The position numbers and the translations under genes are program-made. The notes under the pieces were generated by a model that did no database searches, was not told where the DNA came from, and saw only the letters and a list, made by a program, of their open reading frames with translations. A stretch of 5,736 bases of DNA from UBA8337 sp965658615 (GTDB taxonomy: Bacteria > Pseudomonadota > Alphaproteobacteria > RS24). Where the stretch lies: NCBI GenBank assembly GCA_965658615.1, contig CBFHSX010000069.1, forward strand, positions 1-5,736, written 5' to 3'. Numbering within the stretch: position 1 is the stretch's first letter; every line of letters begins with the position of its first letter. Below are positions 1 to 5,435 of the stretch, piece by piece.

Positions 1-3
1 GTA

Positions 4-213
4 ATGCGTAAAACCATTTCCCTCGCGGCGGCTTTGATGTTGTCGGCATGCTCGACCAATTACGGCATTTACAGCAAAGGCGACGAGACACACGGAGAAT
101 ATGGTTATGTCTCGACCTATCTGATGATTGCCGCCACGGCCTTACTTATTGGCGCGGCCAGCGGCGATGATGACGGTTTATATGGCGGTGGCGGCGGCAG
201 CTACGGCTATTAA
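4..213 (+). CDS. Small glycine-rich lipoprotein (hypothetical)
   Basis: A 69-residue protein with a short type II signal peptide: basic start (MRK), hydrophobic stretch at residues 5-15, and a lipobox L-S-A-C ending at Cys16, the expected lipidation site. Ser, not Asp, follows the Cys, which by the usual Lol rule favours the outer membrane. Residues 39-53 form a second hydrophobic stretch (YLMIAATALLIGAAS), followed by an acidic GDDD patch and a glycine-run tail ending GGGGGSYGY. I recognise no family. The start lies only 3 bases inside the window, so its ribosome site cannot be judged, and the frame is open to the window edge; the intact lipoprotein signal supports the Met at position 4. The stop lies 2 bp from the stop of the convergent NDUFS4-like gene. 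That it is an exported lipoprotein is fairly sure; its role is unknown. Confidence 0.72.
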   Translation: MRKTISLAAALMLSACSTNYGIYSKGDETHGEYGYVSTYLMIAATALLIGAASGDDDGLYGGGGGSYGY

Positions 214-215
214 GC

Positions 216-515
216 TCAGATTTTCTCAACGCGGTCGTGTTTGAAATTATCCGAATAGGCTTTGATACGGGGCTTGCGCTTATGCGGCATGTCTACGCGT
301 GCAGCAATACCCTTGGCGGCGGCATAACTTTGCGCCTCTTCCAGCGTGTCGAATTTCAACTTTACCTGATTGGCCGTGCCTTCGATCGAGTTCCAGCCTG
401 TAAACGCATCCTTACCGCGCGCGCCCGCAGCGGCAAATTCCAGCACCCATTGGCGGGTATTGGCCATGCCCGATGACATTGCGGTTTTTGCCGGTTGGTA
501 AATGCGCGCGCTCAT
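216..515 (-). CDS. NDUFS4-like complex I accessory subunit (ETC complex I subunit)
   Basis: This 99-residue protein matches the alphaproteobacterial NDUFS4 family (ETC complex I subunit, PF04800-type). Recognisable segments are the opening ARIYQPAKTAMSSG (residues 3-16), then the RQWVLEF strand (21-27), GW at 40-41, the QVKLKFDTLEEAQSYA core (50-65) and the C-terminal KAYSDNF (85-91). In mitochondria NDUFS4 is a peripheral-arm subunit near the NADH-oxidising module that helps assemble and stabilise complex I; in alphaproteobacteria it is an accessory subunit of NADH:ubiquinone oxidoreductase. It has no signal peptide or membrane segment, consistent with the cytoplasmic arm. The length is normal for the bacterial form. 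The start is fixed by an AGGAGG site 6 nt upstream. The core nuo genes are not in this window, so the gene is encoded apart from them or their locus is outside. It may be co-transcribed with the cyclase gene 67 bp upstream. Confidence 0.93.
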   Translation of the reverse strand: MSARIYQPAKTAMSSGMANTRQWVLEFAAAGARGKDAFTGWNSIEGTANQVKLKFDTLEEAQSYAAAKGIAARVDMPHKRKPRIKAYSDNFKHDRVEKI

Positions 516-521
516 GCATAG

Positions 522-527
522 CCTCCT
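522..527 (-). promoter_or_regulatory. Strong ribosome binding site for the NDUFS4-like gene
   Basis: The minus strand reads AGGAGG here, a perfect Shine-Dalgarno core, 6 nt before the ATG at 515. It decides between that ATG and an out-of-frame ATG just upstream (CTATGCATG), and supports the 99-residue start. Confidence 0.8.
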
Positions 528-582
528 GAAAGCAATTACGGCTTCTGTTTAATCCAAATTCGCCGCCCTTTTCAAGCGGTGA

Positions 583-1527
583 TTAGCGAATGGCCAATGG
601 ATTGATGATGGCTTGCACAGCGCCCTTGAGCTTCGGCACGCCGAGCGAGAACATGAACTCAGAAACACCGTCTGCAGCCAGTTCATGCGTCACCATATTT
701 TCGAGAATATAAATACCGTATTTGACCAAAAACAGCCCATGCACGGGAAACACATCCTTCGGGTCTTCGCTGGGCAACACTTCCAGTGCCCAGGCATCGC
801 CGCCAACCGCGACGACGCCTTTTTTGGCCAGATAATGCGCCCCGCTAACGCCGATGCCCGGCTCGGCCGGCGACAATGTGGTTTTGTCCTCATTGGCTTT
901 TAAATAGCCGGAGTGAAAAAGCACCACATCGCCTTTGGTGATTTCCACGCCTTGGCGCTTGGCGGCCTGTTTAATGTCGGCTTCCGTATAGGGCGTGCCG
1001 GCGGGCACCGGGTCCTTGCCGAATTGCTTGGTCATATCCAGTAAGACGCCGCGCGTGACAAAGCCCGGCAATTCATCCGTGCCGAACTTCAACAAGCCGT
1101 CCGGCGCCACCACTTTGGCGGCAGGTGTGTTGTTATAGTACTTATGGTCTTTGCCGAAATGGCCGAAACCGTCAATCTGAGAGCCAATGCCGACGGCCGT
1201 CAGGACCGTGTCATCATTGGAAACGAAATTATCCGGTCCCAGCGTTGTGCCCGTGCCGTCGCCCAGCTGATGCACAATCATTTGAAATTTGCGCGGGCCA
1301 TAAGCCGGCGTATCGGGGCCGGTCACCATGCCGAGCTGATAGACCTTGCCTTTGGTGACCAGTTTTGCAGCCTCGCGGGCTTTGTCGGCCGTCAGATAAT
1401 TGGCGTGGCCGAGGGTATCATCCTTGCCGAATTTTGAGACAAACCAATCATCGGCCGAGGCGGCGCTTGCAAGCATGAGACCGAGCGAAGCGGCCATGGC
1501 GGTTGTTTTCAAAATGGACTGTTTCAT
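583..1527 (-). CDS. Exported cyclase family protein (PF04199-type)
   Basis: This 314-residue protein belongs to the cyclase/kynurenine formamidase-like fold family, whose characterised members are metal-dependent hydrolases of amides, lactones or related bonds. A Sec signal peptide is clear: MKQ at the start, hydrophobic residues 8-20, and a probable ASA|DD cut after Ala25, placing it in the periplasm. The metal-motif region is at residues 113-123 (GIGSQIDGFGH). Against the family pattern HxGTHxDxPxH, the first His is Gly113 and the middle His is Gln117, while Asp119 and His123 remain. Other supporting segments are RGVLLD (159-164), GDVVLFHSGY (199-208), GGDAWALE (242-249) and the C-terminal HGLFLVKYGIYILENM (263-278). 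An exact substrate cannot be assigned, and the altered metal site leaves catalysis open. The start is supported by an AGGGAGG site 6 nt upstream. It diverges from the acyltransferase gene and may be transcribed with the NDUFS4-like gene downstream. Confidence 0.9.
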   Translation of the reverse strand: MKQSILKTTAMAASLGLMLASAASADDWFVSKFGKDDTLGHANYLTADKAREAAKLVTKGKVYQLGMVTGPDTPAYGPRKFQMIVHQLGDGTGTTLGPDNFVSNDDTVLTAVGIGSQIDGFGHFGKDHKYYNNTPAAKVVAPDGLLKFGTDELPGFVTRGVLLDMTKQFGKDPVPAGTPYTEADIKQAAKRQGVEITKGDVVLFHSGYLKANEDKTTLSPAEPGIGVSGAHYLAKKGVVAVGGDAWALEVLPSEDPKDVFPVHGLFLVKYGIYILENMVTHELAADGVSEFMFSLGVPKLKGAVQAIINPLAIR

Positions 1528-1533
1528 TTACAC

Positions 1534-1540
1534 CCTCCCT
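1534..1540 (-). promoter_or_regulatory. Ribosome binding site of the cyclase-family gene
   Basis: The minus strand reads AGGGAGG, ending 6 nt before the ATG at 1527. This is a near-perfect Shine-Dalgarno sequence and fixes the start that gives a complete signal peptide. Confidence 0.75.
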
Positions 1541-1554
1541 TAATCGGTTTATTG

Positions 1555-1583
1555 ATTAGACACAAAATTCCTCATTCGGACAA
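1555..1583 (-). promoter_or_regulatory. Candidate sigma-70-type promoter for the cyclase-family gene
   Basis: On the minus strand, TTGTCC (1578-1583) and TCTAAT (1555-1560) are separated by exactly 17 nt, matching the -35 and -10 consensus at 4/6 and 5/6 positions. Transcription would begin near 1548, leaving a leader of about 20 nt that holds the ribosome site. It lies in the 76-bp divergent region shared with the acyltransferase gene, for which I see no comparable promoter on the plus strand. This is inferred from consensus only. Confidence 0.4.
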
Positions 1584-1603
1584 GCAATCAGGCACTGAAA
1601 TTC

Positions 1604-2482
1604 ATGCAGCCCGTATATTTTCTTCAGGCCCAAATCGCCATTTTTTTGCTGAGCATTTATCGCCTTGCGGGCTTGCGTATTGGCTCTTGGCTGGGCAGCC
1701 TGTTGGGCCGTTTTTTGGGGCGCATCAGCCGCGAGCGCCATATCGCGGCGGATAATTTGCGCCGAGCCCTGCCACATTTATCGGATAGCGAGCAGCAGGC
1801 CATATTGAAAACCTGCTGGGCGCAATTGGGCCGCATTGTGGGTGAGTTTCCGCATATGTCCAAAATCGCCCGTGAGGCCGAGACCCGCGTTACCATTATC
1901 GGTGCCGAACATGTTGAAGCCGCCCTACCACATGGCGGGCCGGCGATGTTTGTCTCCGGTCATTTTGCCAATTGGGAGCTGATGATGCTGGGCATTCAGC
2001 GTCTGGTCGGCAAAACCGGCTCGCTCTATCGCCGCGCCAATAATCCTTATATGGAAAAATGGATTATCAACCAGCGCAGCGCCTTCATGCCGGTGCAAAT
2101 CCCGAAAGGCTCAGATGGCGCGCGGGTGATGATCGATCTTTTGAAAAGCGGCACATCTTTGGGCGTATTGGTCGACCAAAAGCTCGGCACGGGCGACCCA
2201 ATCGATTTCTTCGGTCGCGCCACCAAAGCGCCGTCTGCCTCTATCAAGTTGGCCCGGCGTTTTGATATTCCGGTCATCCCGACGGTTATTCGGCGCCGTC
2301 ATGACGGGCCGGATAATATCCATTTTGAGCAGCATTTTTTCCCCGCCATCCATGTCGCCAAAACCGATGATATGAAAGCCGATGTCGATGCCGCCATGCG
2401 GAAGGTCTATGATCATTTGGAGGATTGGATTGCCGCGCGGCCGGAAGAATGGTTCTGGCAGCATGATCGGTGGAAAAAATAA
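1604..2482 (+). CDS. LpxL/HtrB-family lipid A (lysophospholipid) acyltransferase
   Basis: This 292-residue protein is a typical-length member of the LpxL/LpxM (HtrB) acyltransferase family, which transfers a secondary acyl chain from acyl-ACP to the lipid A precursor at the inner face of the inner membrane. Residues 4-24 are a hydrophobic N-terminal anchor. The catalytic H(x)4E motif is HFANWE (His120, Glu125). Other family segments are YRRANNPYME (142-151), DQK...DFFG (191-204), APSASIKLARRFDIPVIP (209-226) and the terminal PEEWFWQHDRWKK (280-292), which matches the usual PEqWxWxHrRWK ending. The ATG at 1604 is the only in-frame ATG after an upstream stop at 1553-1555; its ribosome site is weak (AGG, 11 nt upstream). 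The family is secure. Which acyl chain and position it uses, and whether it is orthologous to LpxL, LpxM or an alphaproteobacterial paralogue, cannot be read from sequence alone, so no symbol is given. Its stop abuts that of the convergent GT10 gene. Confidence 0.93.
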   Translation: MQPVYFLQAQIAIFLLSIYRLAGLRIGSWLGSLLGRFLGRISRERHIAADNLRRALPHLSDSEQQAILKTCWAQLGRIVGEFPHMSKIAREAETRVTIIGAEHVEAALPHGGPAMFVSGHFANWELMMLGIQRLVGKTGSLYRRANNPYMEKWIINQRSAFMPVQIPKGSDGARVMIDLLKSGTSLGVLVDQKLGTGDPIDFFGRATKAPSASIKLARRFDIPVIPTVIRRRHDGPDNIHFEQHFFPAIHVAKTDDMKADVDAAMRKVYDHLEDWIAARPEEWFWQHDRWKK

Positions 2483-3526
2483 TCAGCCGATTTTACCGGC
2501 CAGATAATCCGCATAATGCTTGCGTCCACGCCGCCGCGCCCGGGTTTTGCCGCTGGCGTAACGCAAGAACGTCATCAGGTCGCGCCGCTGCATGGCGTGG
2601 CGACTGAGGATTTTACCCGCCGCATTTGGCACCGGAACCGTGTCGCCGGCCAGAATATGCTGGGCTACAATATTGCCGAGATTGTAATCCTCGATAACCC
2701 GACGGCGTGCCTCAATAATCGCCGGCAGGCTTTTTTCATATTCCTTATCGGCGACGGCTTTTTCGATGCGCTCGATAGCCCCGCCAATATCAGCAATATC
2801 GAGGCGGATAAAACTGTCCTCGGGGAAATAATCTTCAATATTGGCGCAGCCGACGTAAAGCGGCAGCGCATAGCCGAGATAGCTATCCGACAGTTTCTCA
2901 GTCCAGTGATGTGGGCCGATATGGTTCTCAACCGCGATGTGATAGCGGTAATTATCAATACCCTCGGCTTTGTGCTCGACAAATTTATAGCCCTTACCAA
3001 ACACATCAATCTTATCGCCCAGCCCCTCGGCCATGGCGGTCAGAAATTTGGCGCGACGGTGATGCAGCGTGTGCTTTTGCGCTTTCGGGGAACCGAAAAC
3101 CGAAATCTCACCGGCTTTTTCGGGCGGGTTTGGGTGCGCTTGCATTTCGGCCAGCGCGCCATAAAACCAAAAACCGACCGGCGGCATATTACGGCGATTG
3201 CGATGCGCCAGCGTCTCCGGCTCATGGCTGGTCAACACCATGCCATATTGGTCGGCATAATCCTGCCCATAAAACTTTACGCTGGACGGCTCATAGGTCA
3301 GCAATATGGTGTTTTCCTGCGGGCAAGCCAGTTCTTCAACTCCCAGCGTCAGGCGCTCCGCGCCCATTGGCGGCAGGTCGTCATAAACCACAAACCAATC
3401 ATAATCGCGTGCATCGGCGTCGAGCACCCACTCGATTTTATCGGCATGAAATTGTGGCAGGTCCAATAGCTGGAACGCGCGAACGGTGTTTTTCGAAATA
3501 AACTTTACGCGGGTCTTTTTTGCCAT
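2483..3526 (-). CDS. Glycosyltransferase family 10 (fucosyltransferase-family) protein
   Basis: This 347-residue protein carries the GT10 signature. Characterised GT10 enzymes use GDP-fucose to make alpha-1,3/1,4-fucosyl linkages on glycans. The donor-binding core spans about residues 191-240: NYRYHIAVENH (192-202, with Glu200), TEKL (209-212), then GYALPLYVG (218-226) and DYFPEDSFI (232-240), matching the family layout of FxExS...TEKL...PV..G.....P..SFI. The N-terminal half (DYDWFVVYDDLPP at 41-53, LLTYEPSSVKFYG at 75-87) resembles the acceptor-side domain of alphaproteobacterial GT10 proteins. There is no signal peptide or membrane span. The tail is strongly basic (GKTRARRRGRKH, 326-337), which could hold it to the inner membrane surface, as suggested for other bacterial fucosyltransferases. 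AGG 8 nt upstream supports the start. It probably decorates LPS or another surface glycan, but no GDP-fucose synthesis genes are present here, so the donor is inferred. It may be the last gene of a four-gene run. Confidence 0.88.
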   Translation of the reverse strand: MAKKTRVKFISKNTVRAFQLLDLPQFHADKIEWVLDADARDYDWFVVYDDLPPMGAERLTLGVEELACPQENTILLTYEPSSVKFYGQDYADQYGMVLTSHEPETLAHRNRRNMPPVGFWFYGALAEMQAHPNPPEKAGEISVFGSPKAQKHTLHHRRAKFLTAMAEGLGDKIDVFGKGYKFVEHKAEGIDNYRYHIAVENHIGPHHWTEKLSDSYLGYALPLYVGCANIEDYFPEDSFIRLDIADIGGAIERIEKAVADKEYEKSLPAIIEARRRVIEDYNLGNIVAQHILAGDTVPVPNAAGKILSRHAMQRRDLMTFLRYASGKTRARRRGRKHYADYLAGKIG

Positions 3527-3544
3527 ATCCCATGCCTAAGTGCT

Positions 3545-3561
3545 TTGCGCGCGCGCGGCAA
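3545..3561. repeat. Alternating CG tract with short inverted ends
   Basis: The 50-bp gap between the 165-aa gene and the GT10 gene contains a 12-nt alternating pyrimidine-purine run (TG then five CG steps, 3546-3557), bounded by TTGC (3545-3548) and GCAA (3558-3561). It could form a small GC hairpin in the transcript. No T-run follows on the minus strand, so it is not a typical terminator. No function is established. Confidence 0.3.
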
Positions 3562-3576
3562 GGGCTGTTTCGCCGG

Positions 3577-4074
3577 TTAGCGGCGTTTATTGCGTAATTC
3601 GCGCGGCTCGGGGCGCAGTGAATCCCAGCACAGACCGGCTTGCGTAATCGGCCGCGACAGAGGCGGATCCATAGTGAATTTGTAATAATCATCAGCGCCG
3701 ATAACCAATTTGGCCTTTCGCGCCGGTTCATTTTCCAATTCCAGAAGCAGCGTATAAGTGCGGCTGCTATCGTCTTTCGCAAAAGATGAGGAGAATTTGC
3801 CGACCATTTTCAGCCAAAGATGCTGAAATTCGCGCTTTTCAAAACTCGGATGCGGGATGCCCAAATAGCTGACAATAAAATCGCCGGGGCCGCGTGTCAG
3901 GATAACAAAATCATACAGCGACTGCCCGCTATCCCAATCAAACTCGCCATCCGAGCAATACATCACCTTATTTGGACGCCAATTCGGGTCATCGGCTTTT
4001 GCGGCAGCGGGTGTGACGAAACCTGCGGCGAAGAGCACAGCAAAACAAACCGGGATAGCGCGAAAATTCATCAT
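3577..4074 (-). CDS. Hypothetical periplasmic protein with two cysteines
   Basis: A 165-residue protein of no family I recognise. The N-terminus is a good Sec signal peptide: MMNFR, hydrophobic residues 7-20 and a likely cut after Ala25 (TPAAA|K). The mature part has two cysteines only, Cys40 (VMYCSDGEFDW) and Cys149 (GLCWDSLR), which could pair in the oxidising periplasm. Between them are alternating strand-like segments (LYDFVILT, FIVSYLG, TYTLLLELE, KAKLVIG), suggesting a small beta-rich domain, and the tail is basic (RELRNKRR). No clear Shine-Dalgarno precedes the start; a second Met directly follows, so either may be used. It lies 50 bp upstream of the GT10 gene on the same strand and 70 bp downstream of the 111-aa gene. 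A real gene is likely because of its signal peptide and conserved reading frame beside same-strand neighbours; the function is unknown. Confidence 0.75.
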   Translation of the reverse strand: MMNFRAIPVCFAVLFAAGFVTPAAAKADDPNWRPNKVMYCSDGEFDWDSGQSLYDFVILTRGPGDFIVSYLGIPHPSFEKREFQHLWLKMVGKFSSSFAKDDSSRTYTLLLELENEPARKAKLVIGADDYYKFTMDPPLSRPITQAGLCWDSLRPEPRELRNKRR

Positions 4075-4095
4075 GTCGGATATCTATCGGCTTAA

Positions 4096-4142
4096 GCTGC
4101 AACAGGCAAATTTTTAATTGATAGGGGAATATTTGCCGCAGC
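4096..4142. repeat. Bulged 12-bp inverted repeat between two exported-protein genes
   Basis: GCTGC (4096-4100) pairs with GCAGC (4138-4142), and GGCAAAT (4105-4111) pairs with ATTTGCC (4131-4137). This gives 12 base pairs with a 4-nt AACA bulge on one side and an AT-rich 19-nt loop. It fills most of the 70-bp gap between the 111-aa stop and the 165-aa start. Read on the minus strand, no T-run follows, so it does not look like an intrinsic terminator. It could be an mRNA stabilising or processing element, a leader structure for the downstream gene, or an operator. Confidence 0.5.
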
Positions 4143-4144
4143 GA

Positions 4145-4480
4145 TTAGCGCGCCGCGCACACAATTTTGCCGTCAATTTCGTCGCAGGCGATTTTCGGCA
4201 TTTTGCGCGATAGCGCCCCGCTATTCAGCGCGTCTTCAATTTCTTGCGTGGTCACGTCAAACACCTCGACGCGACCGTTCAGCACCGGACGCCCGGCCTG
4301 CGCGCGCAAGCGCCGCAATTCCGGCTCGCGCGCCGCCCTCAGACCGAAGACCGGCTTGCCGAAGCGATCAATATTGACGTCGCCCGTACCGGTCAGGTCG
4401 ACAGCCCCCATGACACTCTGTGCCATGGTCGGGGATGCAAGACCGCATAGGATAGCGAGTGTGGCGACGGCATGTTTCAT
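4145..4480 (-). CDS. Hypothetical small secreted protein (111 aa)
   Basis: A 111-residue protein with a clear Sec signal peptide: MKH, hydrophobic residues 5-14 and a probable TMA|QS cut after Ala20. The mature chain of about 91 residues has an Arg-rich middle (LRAAREPELRRLRAQAGRP, 47-65) and a C-terminal CDEIDGKIVC hairpin in which Cys99 and Cys108 could form a disulfide. I recognise no family. An in-frame TGA lies two codons before the ATG, so the start cannot move upstream. A GAGG lies just before the ATG, too close (about 1 nt) to be a normal ribosome site, so initiation may be weak or coupled to the upstream gene, which ends 45 bp away. It sits between two other exported-protein genes on the same strand. 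The coding call is moderately sure; the function is unknown. Confidence 0.68.
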   Translation of the reverse strand: MKHAVATLAILCGLASPTMAQSVMGAVDLTGTGDVNIDRFGKPVFGLRAAREPELRRLRAQAGRPVLNGRVEVFDVTTQEIEDALNSGALSRKMPKIACDEIDGKIVCAAR

Positions 4481-4525
4481 ACCTCATTGTGAGCACAAGG
4501 AGCGCGGCGCAACAAGCCTCGGTGC

Positions 4526-5236
4526 TTATTCAACCCAGCTGATTTTCCACTTGGCATTACTGACCATGCAGCTCTCATAGACGCCGCGACCAATTTTTTC
4601 CAAAGCCGGTCCATTGCCTGTCTGATTGTCGGTGACGAAAATCGCCCCATTAATGACCTGCCCTTTCAAGGTCATGGGCGCGAACATGTCATCATCCCAA
4701 TCATCCTTGCATGACAGGGTGAACTTGGCCTTGGTTTCAAAACTCGGGAAAGCTGACAAATCGCGATGCGTTATCCAAAGTTCGGGCTGACCATTGGCAG
4801 CGTTTGTATAAGCGGCGAGATACGACGGTTTAAAAGACTTTATCTTTTTCATGGCCGCCAGCGCATTGACCTTGGTCGGCGCTTTACCCATCTCAGCCTT
4901 CCGCGCGCGCTTCGGTTTCGCCTTTACGGCGGCTTTGGTCTTGTTTTGTGATTTTTCGTCGTTTGCCAAGACCGGCTTTTTACTGCCGCCTTTAACCCAC
5001 GCGTCGATAAGCTTGTTCATTTCTTTCTTATTACGACAGCTAATCAGCTGTTCTTGCGCATCATAACCGCAAATCGAGCCGAACGGACCGCGCTCGGCCC
5101 GCATAACCGGCTTGCCGTCGATCAGCATCGCAGCAGGATTTTGGTTAAAAGTATTGATGATGTCCCCAGATGTCCGCGCCTCCGCAGACTGGGTACCCAA
5201 AACTAAAACGGCCATCGCAACCAAAACAAAACGCAT
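4526..5236 (-). CDS. Hypothetical secreted protein with lysine-rich linker (236 aa)
   Basis: The open frame reaches to 5317, but I place the start at 5236. A GGGAG site lies 7 nt upstream of that ATG, and the protein then opens with a textbook Sec signal peptide (MRFVLVAMAVLVLGTQSAEA, cut after Ala20). The 236-residue protein has three parts. Residues 21-80 form an N-terminal domain with Cys56 and Cys67. Residues 82-132 are a low-complexity Lys/Ala-rich linker (KAAVKAKPKRARKAE at 101-115). Residues 134-236 form a C-terminal domain with Cys176 and Cys223, an acidic DDWDDDMF patch (178-185), a GQVINGAIFVTDN strand pair (192-204) and a WKISWVE end. The four cysteines fall as one pair per domain, suggesting two disulfides. 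I recognise no family. It is the first gene of the four-gene minus-strand run ending with the GT10 gene, and diverges from the CvpA-like gene. Confidence 0.78.
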   Translation of the reverse strand: MRFVLVAMAVLVLGTQSAEARTSGDIINTFNQNPAAMLIDGKPVMRAERGPFGSICGYDAQEQLISCRNKKEMNKLIDAWVKGGSKKPVLANDEKSQNKTKAAVKAKPKRARKAEMGKAPTKVNALAAMKKIKSFKPSYLAAYTNAANGQPELWITHRDLSAFPSFETKAKFTLSCKDDWDDDMFAPMTLKGQVINGAIFVTDNQTGNGPALEKIGRGVYESCMVSNAKWKISWVE

Positions 5237-5243
5237 GATAAAT

Positions 5244-5248
5244 CTCCC
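5244..5248 (-). promoter_or_regulatory. Ribosome binding site that sets the 236-aa protein start
   Basis: The minus strand reads GGGAG, 7 nt before the ATG at 5236. It supports that start over the longer open frame to 5317, whose extra 27 residues would sit in front of, and spoil, the signal peptide. Confidence 0.7.
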
Positions 5249-5320
5249 AAACAGAGCGACAAAAAAGCAGTCTTCGGCGTAAAAAACAAGCCTTTCGCGA
5301 CGATAAAAATCGCCCATATG

Positions 5321-5350
5321 ACGGCATCAGAGCCGGCGCCGATATGCCGT
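5321..5350. repeat. Inverted repeat in the divergent region upstream of the CvpA-like gene
   Basis: ACGGCAT (5321-5327) and ATGCCGT (5344-5350) form a perfect 7-bp inverted repeat around a 16-nt spacer that contains GCCGGCGCC. The outer flanks extend the match imperfectly (TGA before, and TCA two bases beyond). It sits 84 bp upstream of the 236-aa start and 85 bp upstream of the CvpA-like start, almost in the middle of the 199-bp divergent gap. That position suits a shared operator, but this is inferred from position and symmetry only. Confidence 0.4.
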
Positions 5351-5435
5351 ATCATCACTTTCTTTTTGATCACTGACATATTAGTCTGGCGCACCTATTT
5401 GGTATTTTCCCCGCAGCCTTTTTAGAGCCTAACAG

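Noticed and set aside
563..579. Possible terminator hairpin after the cyclase gene
   Set aside because: Only 4 bp pair (CCGC/GCGG with a 9-nt loop) and no T-run follows on the minus strand.
613..1437. Several plus-strand frames opposite the cyclase gene (613-903, 1125-1358, 1144-1437)
   Set aside because: They are antisense to a clear family protein, and their translations show no signal or domain.
2516..3469. Long plus-strand open frame (317 codons) opposite the GT10 gene, plus a second of 196 codons at 2911-3501
   Set aside because: Both lie antisense to a well-recognised GT10 protein. Their translations show no recognisable domain, and the first has no good start context. They look like frame shadows of a GC-biased coding strand.
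4487..4498. TTGTG-AG-CACAA small palindrome just upstream of the 111-aa gene
   Set aside because: A 5-bp arm with a 2-nt centre is likely by chance, and it cannot form a normal hairpin loop.
4167..4580. Plus-strand frame of 137 codons opposite the 111-aa gene
   Set aside because: It runs across an intergenic gap and two genes on the other strand and has no domain or ribosome site; the minus-strand gene has a signal peptide and a coherent stop.
5237..5317. N-terminal extension of 27 codons on the 236-aa protein
   Set aside because: The internal ATG at 5236 has a GGGAG ribosome site at ideal spacing and starts a complete signal peptide; the extension would bury that signal.
5203..5394. Short minus-strand frame (63 codons, GTG start) with a hydrophobic C-terminal half
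   Set aside because: It overlaps the 236-aa gene start and its ribosome site in another frame, has only a weak ribosome site and no recognisable features. A small membrane peptide cannot be fully excluded.
5373..5401. Possible plus-strand promoter for the CvpA-like gene (CTGACA, 17 nt, TATTTG)
   Set aside because: The -35 match is good (5/6) and the spacing ideal, but the -10 matches at only 3/6, which is not enough to call.
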